This document shows, piece by piece, positions 35,501 to 43,704 of a stretch of 52,291 nucleotides of DNA. Position numbers and translations under genes: made by a program. The stretch is from SMAG-U1939 sp035763125 (GTDB lineage Bacteria > Chloroflexota > Ktedonobacteria > Ktedonobacterales > JADMIN01). The notes under the pieces are model-generated. The model was not told the DNA's origin. It worked only from the letters and a program-made list of their open reading frames with translations, and searched no databases. How positions within the stretch are numbered: position 1 is the first letter of the stretch; each line of letters starts with the position of its first letter. Location of the stretch: NCBI GenBank assembly GCA_035763125.1, contig DASUBU010000282.1:1-52291 (forward strand), read 5' to 3'.

Positions 35501-36309
35501 CTAGAGAGCCGACCAGTGTGAAGCGTTAGCGCAGCGTCCTGCAATGCCAATCAGGATGTCTGCTGAGCTATCGCCATCGGCGGCGGATGAGAATGATCTG
35601 CTCCTTCTCCGGCGTTGAACCACGAGCGCTACCGTGAGCGCACTCAGCCACAGGGCGTGACTCCCGGCTGACAGGCGCTCAACCAGCCCAGCAGGCAGTC
35701 CGAGCACATTGTTGACGAACGCTCCCCAAAAGATCAGAATCAGCACACCAGCCATCACCGAGTACACGCCCCAGCCGCGCCACTACGGTAAACCCACCAA
35801 GTGTGCAGCCAGGGTGAAGCATCCCTGGGCCAGGGTCAGAATGAGCACCCACGCGAAGATACTATGCAGCGTCCCATGCACCGTCAATGTTGCCGGCGCG
35901 GCACCTGGCGGGTAGCCGGGAAGAGGATCCATGGCAGACATCCCAGCGCCAATCAGACACAGACCACTGATGCCTTGGAGCAGAGGAAACCAGAACGCCC
36001 CGCGCGCTGGCGTCAAGACCCGATACCAGCCCACAGCCGAGAGCACCAGTAGGACGCCGAAGACGACGAAATTGACCTGCTGCACCCAGCCGCCAGGACC
36101 CAGGCTCAGAGCGCTAACTGGTTGCTGCCAGGCGTCATAGGCCGGTCGCGTGCTGCCTTCCAGCGGTAGGTGCCCGTAAAAAGGAGCGCACCGATCCCTC
36201 CACAGCTCACCAATCCAAGCGTGAGCGGAGACAGGACGCCATTCCCCAGGCCAGAAGGCGGCAGTGCCTGTCGGCTGGCGATCGGCGTGGGTTCCGAGAC
36301 GCGCTCCAT
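35501..36309 (-). pseudogene. DUF998 membrane protein, disrupted by frameshift and amber stop
   Basis: The three pieces together cover a complete DUF998 protein like the one at 14355. Piece 1 (from ATG 36309, AAAGG upstream) reads ...GGIGALLFTGTY. Near 36160-36170 the frame slips by one base, and the family sequence resumes as LEGSTRPAYDAWQQPVSALSL, GPGGWVQQVNFVVFG, AMDPLPGYPPGAAP and TVHGTLHSIFAW. In that frame a TAG at 35783-35785 falls inside ...LVGLP-stop-WRGWGVYSVMAGVLIL, where the intact paralogue has ARWRGWALYSVV; a CAG-to-TAG change would explain it. The last piece runs to 35501. Two independent lesions make loss of function likely; a sequencing error could explain one but hardly both. 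Confidence 0.8.
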
Positions 36310-36447
36310 TGGTGTGCCTTTCAGGGTTATGCGCTTGGGTGGCGAGCAGACGAATCAGGCCCTCGTCGTGGATACGCCGCTAGACGCAGCCAGCAGTCCG
36401 GTGGTGTACCCAGACGCGGTCACCTCCACACTTTTCCAAACCCCTTC

Positions 36448-37119
36448 TCATTGGGCTGGAAAAGAGACCCAGGACGCGAAATGCTGCTCGGCGAGCGCCG
36501 CCAACTCGTCCGGCGAGCGGCTGCCGTCCACCTCCCACAGCGTCAGCCCCAGGGCCGCGGCCGCGGCGCGGACGTGGTCGGCCAGTAATAGATCACGCGC
36601 GAGCCAGTTGCGCGTCGCGCGCTCGGGATCGCTTGTCTCATGGCGACTGCCGGGCTTGTCGCGGCGCGCGGCAGAGGCGCGCTTGAACTCCAGTGTCGGG
36701 ACAAGCCACAGGCCCTGCTGGGAAGTTGTGAGCACGGGCGCCACCAGCTGCGGGAAGAGCCAGGGCCCCTCGGCTAGAATAGGTGGGTCAGATGGCAAGG
36801 CCAGCAGATCCTCGACGGCCATCTCGAAGCGCTCGGCCGAGCTGCGCACCACCTGCGCGGCCATCTCCTCCGGCGGTCGCAGCACCCACCGCTCATCCGG
36901 GCTCATCGTCCAAAACGCCCGCATCTCGGGGTGGCGCTCCACCGTCGCCCGCGCGAAGTGCGCCGGCTCAAGGCGGTCCTGGTGGTAGAGCTGCAAGCCG
37001 TGGCGCCACACCAACTCCTGCGCCAGCGACGTCTTGCCCGCGTCGGGCGCGCCGCCAATCCACAACACATGCGCCAGCCGCTGGGCAAGCACGCTTGCAT
37101 CTTCGCCACAGATTCCCAC
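36448..37119 (-). CDS. P-loop nucleotide-binding protein, kinase-like
   Basis: A 223-residue protein with a Walker A at WIGGAPDAGKTSLAQELVWR (residues ~23-42) and a kinase-like layout: YHQDRLEPAHFARAT could be a lid or substrate loop, PPILAEGPWLFPQLVAPVL matches the strand leading to Walker B-like positions, and a helical LID-like region (RDKPGSRHETSDPERATRNW) is Arg-rich. It resembles small AAA/zeta-toxin or nucleoside-kinase folds. Phospho-acceptor is unknown. The start is a GTG at 37119, seven bases past the mnmA stop, with GAGGAG (the end of mnmA) 10 bases upstream; TTG 37137 is a poorer alternative. Likely co-transcribed with mnmA. Confidence 0.7.
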   Translation of the reverse strand: MGICGEDASVLAQRLAHVLWIGGAPDAGKTSLAQELVWRHGLQLYHQDRLEPAHFARATVERHPEMRAFWTMSPDERWVLRPPEEMAAQVVRSSAERFEMAVEDLLALPSDPPILAEGPWLFPQLVAPVLTTSQQGLWLVPTLEFKRASAARRDKPGSRHETSDPERATRNWLARDLLLADHVRAAAAALGLTLWEVDGSRSPDELAALAEQHFASWVSFPAQ

Positions 37120-37126
37120 AGAAGCG

Positions 37127-38245
37127 CTACTCCTCAATCAGCCCGCCACCGAGCACCTCGTCGCCATCTGCCCCGCCGTAGAAGACTGCTGCCTGTCCCG
37201 GCGTGATCGCTCGCTGCGGCGTCGCCAGCTCGACACGTGCGCGACGATTCGGCAGCGGCGTGACCGTTGCCAGCACAGGCACCGCCTTGTAGCGCACCTT
37301 CACCCACGCCGCGAACGGCTCGGTCGGCTCCCGCCCGCTCGTGAAGGTCGTCTCGCACAGCTCGAAGCGCTCGCGGTCCAGGCGCGCCGCAGGGCCTACC
37401 ACCAGCGCATTGCGCGATGGATCCAGTCGCAGCACGTGCAGCGGCTCGCGGGCAGCAATGCCCAGGCCCTTGCGCTGGCCGATGGTGTAGCTCGCCAGCC
37501 CCTGGTGCTCGCCCAGCCGCTGCCCGCCCTCGTCTACAATCGGCCCCGCCATCGGCAGTGTCCGCCCGGTCGCCTCGGCATAGCGCCGCATGAAGCCGCG
37601 ATAGTCGTTCTTGGCGACAAAGCAGATCTCCTGGCTCTCCGGCTTCTGCGCCACGGGCAGCCCGCGCTCGGCGGCCATCGCGCGCACCTGCGGCTTCGTA
37701 TACCCGCCCAGCGGGAAAAGCGCGTGTCGCAGCTGCTCCTGCGAGAGGACGTGCAGCACGTATGACTGGTCCTTCTCGTCGCTGGCGCCGCGCCGCAGCC
37801 GCCGCAGCCCGGTGGCGGGATCGTCGTCCACGCGCACGTAGTGGCCGGTGGCCAGGTAATCCGCGCCGAGCGCCAACGCGCGCTCCAGCAACAGCGTGAA
37901 GCGGATGTAACGGTTGCAGCGCAGGCAGGGGTTAGGGGTGCGGCCGGCGACATACTCGTCGTAGAAATAGTCCACGATGGTCTGCTGGAACGGCTGCTCG
38001 ACGTTGACAACGTAGAACGGGATATCCAGGTGCGCCGCCACGCGCCGCGCGTCGGCCATTGACTCCAACGAGCAGCAGCGATTCTCGATTGGTGCTTCGT
38101 CGTCGCCCGCGGCGGCATCGTCACGCGCGGGCTCCGACCAGAGCCGCAGCATGATGCCCACGACGTCGTAGCCTTGCTCAGCAAGCAAGGCCGCCGCCAC
38201 CGAGCTATCTACGCCACCGCTCATGCCAACCACTACGCGTGTCAT
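37127..38245 (-). CDS. mnmA: tRNA-specific 2-thiouridylase MnmA
   Basis: A 372-residue MnmA, which thiolates U34 of Lys, Glu and Gln tRNAs. PP-loop: VVVGMSGGVDSSVAAALLAEQ. Catalytic cysteines: the first in TPNPCLRCNRYIRF, the second in KPESQEICFVAKNDY. The GHYVRVD...KDQSYVLHVLSQEQL block and the C-terminal EPLHVLRLDPSRNALVVG and TPGQAAVFY segments are typical. A poly-acidic insertion (RDDAAAGDDEAPIE) sits near residue 45. It accepts sulfur from a relay such as a cysteine desulfurase. The kinase-like gene follows on the same strand. Confidence 0.97.
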   Translation of the reverse strand: MTRVVVGMSGGVDSSVAAALLAEQGYDVVGIMLRLWSEPARDDAAAGDDEAPIENRCCSLESMADARRVAAHLDIPFYVVNVEQPFQQTIVDYFYDEYVAGRTPNPCLRCNRYIRFTLLLERALALGADYLATGHYVRVDDDPATGLRRLRRGASDEKDQSYVLHVLSQEQLRHALFPLGGYTKPQVRAMAAERGLPVAQKPESQEICFVAKNDYRGFMRRYAEATGRTLPMAGPIVDEGGQRLGEHQGLASYTIGQRKGLGIAAREPLHVLRLDPSRNALVVGPAARLDRERFELCETTFTSGREPTEPFAAWVKVRYKAVPVLATVTPLPNRRARVELATPQRAITPGQAAVFYGGADGDEVLGGGLIEE

Positions 38246-38419
38246 CGAAAGCCTATGCCTCGCCTGTGCTACGCGACCCCAGCAGCCACCGCGGGGTCCA
38301 ACAGCCTAGTATACCTCGGCTGCCAGCGCCTATCAAGCGCACGGCGCCACGCGCATGTGCTGCTGTACGCGCAACCATTCTCGCTGCGTCGGCCGCACAC
38401 TGCCCACGCTCCGACGCAC

Positions 38420-38448
38420 TTGAGCAACGTCGTCGAGCATGCTATGCT
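38420..38448 (+). promoter_or_regulatory. Promoter of the TIR-PQQ gene
   Basis: TTGAGC (38420-38425), a 17-bp spacer and TATGCT (38443-38448) predict a start near 38455, 40 bases before the ATG at 38495. Confidence 0.55.
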
Positions 38449-38494
38449 GTCGCGGCGCCAGCGGCGGACCGCTGGTGTGCAGGAGGTGGCGCGC

Positions 38495-40246
38495 ATGACG
38501 GCAGGGGGGACGCCACAGTGCCGAGTGGTGGTGGTGCACGCGCCCGCTGATCGCAGGTTCGCGTCGCTGCTCAAACGCGACCTGGTCGCCTCCGGCGCCG
38601 AGTGTCAGCTGGTGGAGCACGAGGGGCAGCTGGGGCAGGTTTTATCCGAGGCGACGTTGGCCGCCGGTTCGCCGCCCTGGCTGATCGCGCTGCTCAGCCC
38701 AGCCGCGTTAGGCGATCGAGCGCTGCACGCGGCGGTTGAGGCCGGACTGCGGCTCGTGCCGCGTGGGGGACTGCGCGGGCCAGTGCCGTTCGTCGTGGAG
38801 CCGTTTGATCTGCGACTGCTCCCTCCCGGCTGGGCGCAGTTGGAAGGCTTCGACGGATCGGTGCGCTATATCGAAGCGCAGCGCGGCCTCTGTGCACTGC
38901 TCGGCCTGCGTTCCGCACGTGGACAGGAATGGATCGAGGCAGAGCCAACCACGGCGCTGGCAGCATTGCCCAGGCCGGAGCAGTGGGGCGCTCCCACGGC
39001 CACCGGCACCGGCGCCAGCGGGGGCCCGCTTCCGCAACGTCGAGCAACCGCGGCGCCGGAGGCCACCCTATCCCCTGCCCCGCACAGTCCGCAGAGCAAC
39101 TTGCCGCCAGCCAGCCCAACTCTGGCACGGCGCGTGCGCCGCAGAGATCTGCTCGCCGCGGGGGCCGGGCTAGGCGTGCTGGCGCTGCTCGGCGCAGGCG
39201 CCGTGCTCGCCGGGAAGTTCGCGGATAGCACCCAGGGTCACGACACAGGCGCTTCTGGCCCGCGCCTGCGCTGGACATCCACGCTCAATGGCTCAGTGAC
39301 CGCAGCATTGGTCGCCGACGCGGGTATCGTCTACGCACTCAGCAACGCGGGGACCGAGGGTACACTCTACGCGCTGAGCGCGCTCAACGGCGCGTCACTG
39401 TGGCGCGTCGCGCGACCGGTTCCGATGTCCACGACGCCCGCGCTTGCGCATGGAGTAGTCTACGCGGCGTGGGCAGACGGATTGATAGCGGCGCTCAGCG
39501 ACCGTGATGGCGCGCGGCGCTGGTCGTACCGCGCCGGGGGACAGCTTGATACGGCACTCGCGACAGCAGGCGGCGTGGTCTATGCGACCTGCGAGGACCA
39601 GCACCTCTATGCGCTGGATGCGCGCACCGGACAGCTGCTCTGGAAGCGCCTCCTGGCCTTTGGCCCGCTTGCGGGGCCAGCGGTCACGGACGACACCGTG
39701 TATGTCAGTGGCGCCGGCGGCGTCGCGGCGCTGGACGTACCAACTGGGGCACTACTCTGGCAGTATCCCGTCGCGCTACACGGACCGTACTTCACGGCGC
39801 CCGCGGTGCAAGGGGATGCGGTCTATGTCGGCGCACGCGATTCCACGCTGTACGCGCTGGCGGCTGCTGATGGCGCGCCTCTGTGGCACTTCACGGCGCG
39901 CGATGAAGTGCGGGTTCCGCCTTCGGCTGCTGGCGACGGGGTGTATGTCTCGTCGCTCGATACCCGCGTCTACGCGCTCGAAGCGGGAAGCGGCAAACAG
40001 ATCTGGGACTTCTTGACCTACGGTTCCGCCGACGTGACCAGCCCGAATGTGACATCACCCGTCATACACAATGGAACCGTCTACATCGGCACGGACCGTA
40101 AACGGCTCTTCGCACTCTCAGCGGCCGATGGCACGCTGCGCTGGTCGTTCACCACGAGCAGTCCGGTGCGCGCGGCACCGGCCATCACCGGCGCGATGCT
40201 CCTCTTCGCCGCCACCGACGGGACGCTCTACGGCTTGTCGGCATGA
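38495..40246 (+). CDS. TIR domain / Tat-like membrane segment / eight-bladed PQQ propeller protein
   Basis: A 583-residue protein in three parts. Residues ~10-130 form a TIR-like domain (CRVVVVHAPADRRFASLLKRD, PPWLIALLSPAAL, LRLLPPGWAQLEGF). Residues 140-210 are a Pro/Ala linker. Residues ~212-240 (VRRRDLLAAGAGLGVLALLG, then AGAVLAGKF) look like an internal Tat-type signal anchor. From ~256 to the end there are eight PQQ/BamB-like repeats (VYA...LYALDARTGQLLW pattern), a full propeller placed outside the membrane. The TIR position where NADase members have the catalytic Glu reads Ala in my alignment (RALHAAVEAGL), so it may be a signalling or scaffold TIR. ATG 38495 has AGGAGGTG. Inference: an envelope receptor with cytoplasmic TIR effector or adaptor. 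Confidence 0.82.
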   Translation: MTAGGTPQCRVVVVHAPADRRFASLLKRDLVASGAECQLVEHEGQLGQVLSEATLAAGSPPWLIALLSPAALGDRALHAAVEAGLRLVPRGGLRGPVPFVVEPFDLRLLPPGWAQLEGFDGSVRYIEAQRGLCALLGLRSARGQEWIEAEPTTALAALPRPEQWGAPTATGTGASGGPLPQRRATAAPEATLSPAPHSPQSNLPPASPTLARRVRRRDLLAAGAGLGVLALLGAGAVLAGKFADSTQGHDTGASGPRLRWTSTLNGSVTAALVADAGIVYALSNAGTEGTLYALSALNGASLWRVARPVPMSTTPALAHGVVYAAWADGLIAALSDRDGARRWSYRAGGQLDTALATAGGVVYATCEDQHLYALDARTGQLLWKRLLAFGPLAGPAVTDDTVYVSGAGGVAALDVPTGALLWQYPVALHGPYFTAPAVQGDAVYVGARDSTLYALAAADGAPLWHFTARDEVRVPPSAAGDGVYVSSLDTRVYALEAGSGKQIWDFLTYGSADVTSPNVTSPVIHNGTVYIGTDRKRLFALSAADGTLRWSFTTSSPVRAAPAITGAMLLFAATDGTLYGLSA

Positions 40247-40353
40247 GCAAGGCAGGCGAGCCGAGCGAACAGCGTCGATCGGCGCGGGTGGTGCAGCCGT
40301 CGCGGTATCAATTCGGCAATGCCCTGCAGCACTACAGTGGCGACAGAGACAGC

Positions 40354-40388
40354 AGCATCAGCATCAGCATCAGCATCAGCATCAGCAT
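40354..40388 (+). repeat. Hexanucleotide tandem repeat (AGCATC)
   Basis: Five full AGCATC units and a partial sixth, pure, in the 327-bp gap between the TIR-PQQ gene and the methyltransferase. Such repeats can slip in length. A short frame overlapping the TIR-PQQ stop runs through it but lacks a ribosome site. Confidence 0.85.
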
Positions 40389-40458
40389 AACAGACGATGC
40401 GGGAGCATCCACTGGTGACATATGGTGCCCCCACGGGACTAAACGAACTCGGAGGCGC

Positions 40459-40541
40459 TTGACAGCGCTGCTACGCTGGTTCTGAATAGAGAACGTGCTG
40501 TGCGCTGCCAGCGGGTTGTGCAGACAGGCCGCCCGCCTGTC
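40459..40541 (+). promoter_or_regulatory. Putative promoter and hairpin before methyltransferase
   Basis: TTGACA (40459-40464) and, 17 bp later, a weak CTGAAT (40482-40487). Downstream a hairpin GACAGGC-CGCCC-GCCTGTC (40523-40541) lies 32 bp before the start codon and just ahead of the GGGGAG ribosome site, so it may influence transcript stability or initiation. Confidence 0.35.
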
Positions 40542-40573
40542 ACTAGGCGAGGGCCCCATGGGGAGCAAACGCG

Positions 40574-41587
40574 ATGGGATGGTTCCGCCAGAAGCGCCAG
40601 GACGATGACTCGCCGGAGAGCGCGGGCGAGCAACGCGACTTGTTCCTGCCGGGAGCGGTGGCGGACGAGTCGCTGAGCGAGGGACGGGGCTTCGTGCTGC
40701 TGGGCGGGGCGCCGGCAAGCGGCGGCGACGTGCCCACCGTCTCGGTCAACGAGGAGGGTGACAGCTACATCACCGTCGGCGGCCGCCGCCTGCTGGCCAA
40801 CGTACCAGACATGCTCCCCAAGGACGCGCAAGAGGTCCGCCGGCTGGATTTCGAGCACTATTGGCTGCGAGGCGCGTTGCGCAGCAACTATGCTGCGCCG
40901 ATCAGCAATCCCGGCTCGATGCTCGACGTCGGCTGTGGCTCAGGCCGCTGGGCCAATGAGGTGGCGCTGCAGTTCCCGCACGCCAACGTCATCGCCCTTG
41001 ACGTCGTCACACCGCCCTCGCTGGAGCAGCGGCCACCGGAGAACTACGTGTTCGTGCAGGGCGATGTCTTGCGGGGCATGCCCTTCGCCGATGGCAGCTT
41101 CGACTTTGTCCACATGCGGCTGCTCTTCACCGCAATCCCTGCCAGCGCGTGGCCAGGTGTGGCACGCGAGCTGGTGCGGGTGACGCGACTGGGCGGCTGG
41201 GTGGAGATGGTGGAGGGTGGATTGCCCGTGGGAGGTGGAGCGGCGCTCGATCAGCTGTGTCAGTGGGTGTCTGAGACCAGCCTCCGCCGCGGCATTGATC
41301 TCCGAATGGGCGCGCGAGTGGGCGAATTCCTACAAGCGGCACACATTGACGCTATCGTGTCGCATGGATTTGGGCTGCCTGCTGGCCGCTACGGCGGCCG
41401 CTTCGGCCAGATGGGCGCCGCCGATACACTTGCGATGCTCGAAGGGCTGCGCCCGCTCGTCACTGTCGAGAACGTAGCATCTGCGAACCAATATGACCTT
41501 ATGTTGGCGCGCGCACACGACGAGCTGGAGGAGACCCAGCGCTGCGTGCGGCCGTTCTACCTCGCTTTTGGACAGCGCCAGCGCTAA
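40574..41587 (+). CDS. Class I SAM-dependent methyltransferase
   Basis: A 337-residue methyltransferase. The N-terminal ~75 residues are a charged, disordered tail and a beta hairpin (SYITVGGRRLLANVPDMLPK). The catalytic core carries motif I MLDVGCGSGRWANEVALQFP (about 116-135), motif II VIALDVVTPPS, acidic QGDVLRGMPFADGSFDFVHM, and VTRLGGWVEMVEGGLPV as the post-motif III strand. It resembles UbiE/COQ5-like small-molecule methyltransferases. GGGGAG lies eight bases upstream of ATG. It follows the TIR-PQQ gene at 327 bp with its own probable promoter. Substrate unknown. Confidence 0.87.
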   Translation: MGWFRQKRQDDDSPESAGEQRDLFLPGAVADESLSEGRGFVLLGGAPASGGDVPTVSVNEEGDSYITVGGRRLLANVPDMLPKDAQEVRRLDFEHYWLRGALRSNYAAPISNPGSMLDVGCGSGRWANEVALQFPHANVIALDVVTPPSLEQRPPENYVFVQGDVLRGMPFADGSFDFVHMRLLFTAIPASAWPGVARELVRVTRLGGWVEMVEGGLPVGGGAALDQLCQWVSETSLRRGIDLRMGARVGEFLQAAHIDAIVSHGFGLPAGRYGGRFGQMGAADTLAMLEGLRPLVTVENVASANQYDLMLARAHDELEETQRCVRPFYLAFGQRQR

Positions 41588-41606
41588 GGCAGGCGCCGAA
41601 ACAGCC

Positions 41607-41644
41607 GATGCGCTCCGCTCCCGCGAGCGGCAGAGGAGCGCATC
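41607..41644. terminator. Hairpin between convergent genes, probable bidirectional terminator
   Basis: GATGCGCTCC and GGAGCGCATC (10-bp perfect stem) enclose a smaller GCTC-CCGC-GAGC hairpin. It is centred between the methyltransferase stop (41587) and the convergent transporter stop (41670). Flanking T-runs are weak. Confidence 0.6.
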
Positions 41645-41669
41645 TTGCGCGCTGTAAGCAGGTTTGCGG

Positions 41670-43211
41670 TTACGGGGCGATCACGTCCAGGCGCTTGCCG
41701 CGGGTCGCGATGCCGAATTGCGCGATGATCGCGGCCACCACCAGCGGCGCCCCAATCACCAGGAAGGCGATCAGCGTGCCGTTCGACTGCCCGGCGAGGC
41801 TTGGCAGCACCGAGCCGGCGATTACCAGCAGGCCGACACCACCGCCGACATGCCCGATGCCATCCACGAGGCCGAAGCCAGTCGTGCGCGCGCGCGTCGG
41901 GAAGTTCTCGGTGGACCAGGCGTAGGTAATCGGCACCCAGATGTTGAAGCCGAAGAACAGAATGATCGCGCCGATAAACGCCAGGATCACTGTGCTGTTC
42001 AGAGTAGGCGCCGTCGGCTTGCCAACGAGGGCGATGAGAATCCCGCCCGCCAGCGTGAGCACGGCACCGATCGGCAGCCAGTACTTGCGCTCCAGCCGCT
42101 CACCAAAGAAGAAGGCGAAGACGCCACACAGCACGAAGCCAATGGTGCCCATCGCGGCGATGATGCCGGCTTCCGGCGGCGGATAGCCCAGCGCGGCCAG
42201 CACCGACGTCAGCCCAGCGGCGATCGAGTACACCGTCACATAGGCGATGAACCAGATGATCAGCAACAGGATCACACGGCCCAGGTAGGTCGGGTTGCTG
42301 AAGATGGCCCCAAAGCCCTCGCCACCACCAGTGCCCGATTGCACTGGCACCTCATCCAGGGCCACCGGCGCGGCCTGCCCGCCGCTACCCTTGCTCGACG
42401 CATACTGCTCCATGCGGCGCACCACCGCATCGGCGTCCTGCAACCTGCCCTTTGATACGAGCCAGCGCGGCGACTCCGGCAGTTGCACGCGCATCAGGAT
42501 GCCGACGAGGGCCAGCACCGCGCCGACGACGTACATAATGCGCCAGCCATCGCCCAGGAACACGCCGCCCTCGCCGACCGTGACCTGCGCGAATGGCAGG
42601 CCGAGCGGGAAAGCCTCGGGTGGTGTTGAAAGGGCCAAGCCGAGCCAGATGCCCACGAAGGCGCCCAGGCCCGACATGATGAAGATCAGTGAGGTGTACT
42701 TGGCGCGCCCGCCGCGCGGGGCGACCTCGTTGATGTAGGTATTGACGATCGCCAGGTCAGCGCCGATGCCGATACCGGTGACCGTGCGCGCGATGATGAA
42801 CGTGTTGTAGTCGTTGGTGAACGCCGTGGCAAGCGAGCCCAGGCCGGTAATGACCATCGTCACCAGCAGCATATCGCGCCGCCCGAAGCGATCCGCCAGC
42901 GGACTGAGGACCAGCGCGCCGATCACATAACCGATCAGATTCCACAGCACTGGCAGGCCCAGCATCTCAGATGCCCCGACGAAGCCCGGCGGGAGGCTAG
43001 TGGCGCCTGGCGGCGGTCCGGCCAGGCACTTCGGCACGATCTGCGTGCAGGTCTGCAGGAACGAGACGTTGATATCGAAGATATCGTAGAAGGTAAATAG
43101 GAAACCGATACCGATGATGAAAACGAACAGGTACGGCAAGGACCAGACTTGAATCCGATCCTGGCGTGCGATGACCGCACTAGGACTCACCGAACGTGGA
43201 TCTGCGCTCAT
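41670..43211 (-). CDS. MFS transporter (sugar/aromatic-acid porter type), paralogue 1
   Basis: A 513-residue major facilitator with 12 predicted segments. The loop 2-3 motif is LADRFGRRDMLLVT, loop 6-7 carries PESPRWLVSKGRL, and there is the ENFPTRARTTGFGL block in the second half. The first external loop is unusually long and Cys-containing (TCTQIVPKCLAGPPPG). It is a close paralogue of the transporter at 45482, with near-identical stretches through TM1-TM5. It takes up an organic solute by ion-coupled symport; neighbouring CoA ligases point to an aromatic or fatty acid. Start 43211 (with GAAGGGA) is supported by alignment with the paralogue; 43220 is the alternative. Confidence 0.9.
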   Translation of the reverse strand: MSADPRSVSPSAVIARQDRIQVWSLPYLFVFIIGIGFLFTFYDIFDINVSFLQTCTQIVPKCLAGPPPGATSLPPGFVGASEMLGLPVLWNLIGYVIGALVLSPLADRFGRRDMLLVTMVITGLGSLATAFTNDYNTFIIARTVTGIGIGADLAIVNTYINEVAPRGGRAKYTSLIFIMSGLGAFVGIWLGLALSTPPEAFPLGLPFAQVTVGEGGVFLGDGWRIMYVVGAVLALVGILMRVQLPESPRWLVSKGRLQDADAVVRRMEQYASSKGSGGQAAPVALDEVPVQSGTGGGEGFGAIFSNPTYLGRVILLLIIWFIAYVTVYSIAAGLTSVLAALGYPPPEAGIIAAMGTIGFVLCGVFAFFFGERLERKYWLPIGAVLTLAGGILIALVGKPTAPTLNSTVILAFIGAIILFFGFNIWVPITYAWSTENFPTRARTTGFGLVDGIGHVGGGVGLLVIAGSVLPSLAGQSNGTLIAFLVIGAPLVVAAIIAQFGIATRGKRLDVIAP

Positions 43212-43704
43212 GGAGAGCATTCCCTTCGTGTGATGCCCGTCTCCCACGTGGCGGCGGCTGGTATCCAGCACGGCGCGGCACCCCGAGCGAGGACGGGCAC
43301 CTCTGCCCGTTCCGGCGCCTGCCCCGTCGCACGCGTGAGCTTCTCCGACTGACATGGGACTGGCACATAGGACTGTGCGCCAGAGATATGCGCTTCAGCG
43401 TCAGCGCATCCGCCGCGCAGCCCGCGGCTCTACCTGGGCCTGTCGTGCAAAGGAATCTGGATGGCTGCAGCTTTCTCCTCTCCAAGTAGCCGCAACATGC
43501 ACCTCGCGTCTTCCCACTCCGCCCACCTGCCACGGAGTGTCCTGCGAGGGTGGCTTACCCGGAGGTAGTGTGCGGGAGATGCCCCTGTTTGTCAAGACTC
43601 AGGCATACGCGTTCTGGGCTGGGAAGCCGAGGCAACATGCCGTTGGTCGCACATCTTGCCCGGCGCATCACCGTCCTCGGGTATGGGTCCACGCGATGGC
43701 CGGC
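43212..43704 (-). promoter_or_regulatory. 493-bp gap with a candidate promoter
   Basis: No gene-like frame in this gap. On the minus strand a perfect TTGACA (43590-43595) with a 17-bp spacer precedes a weak CACACT (43567-43572), pointing toward the transporter gene with a ~350-nt leader. No known riboswitch pattern was recognised in that leader. Confidence 0.35.

Noticed and set aside
40243..40485. 80-codon frame overlapping the TIR-PQQ stop by ATGA
   Set aside because: No ribosome site; its middle is only the translated AGCATC repeat (Ser-Ile)n; no recognisable fold.
43212..43704. Protein-coding frames in the gap between ligase and transporter (e.g. 144 codons)
   Set aside because: Composition is Arg/Ser/Pro-rich shadow-like, frames overlap known genes and lack ribosome sites.
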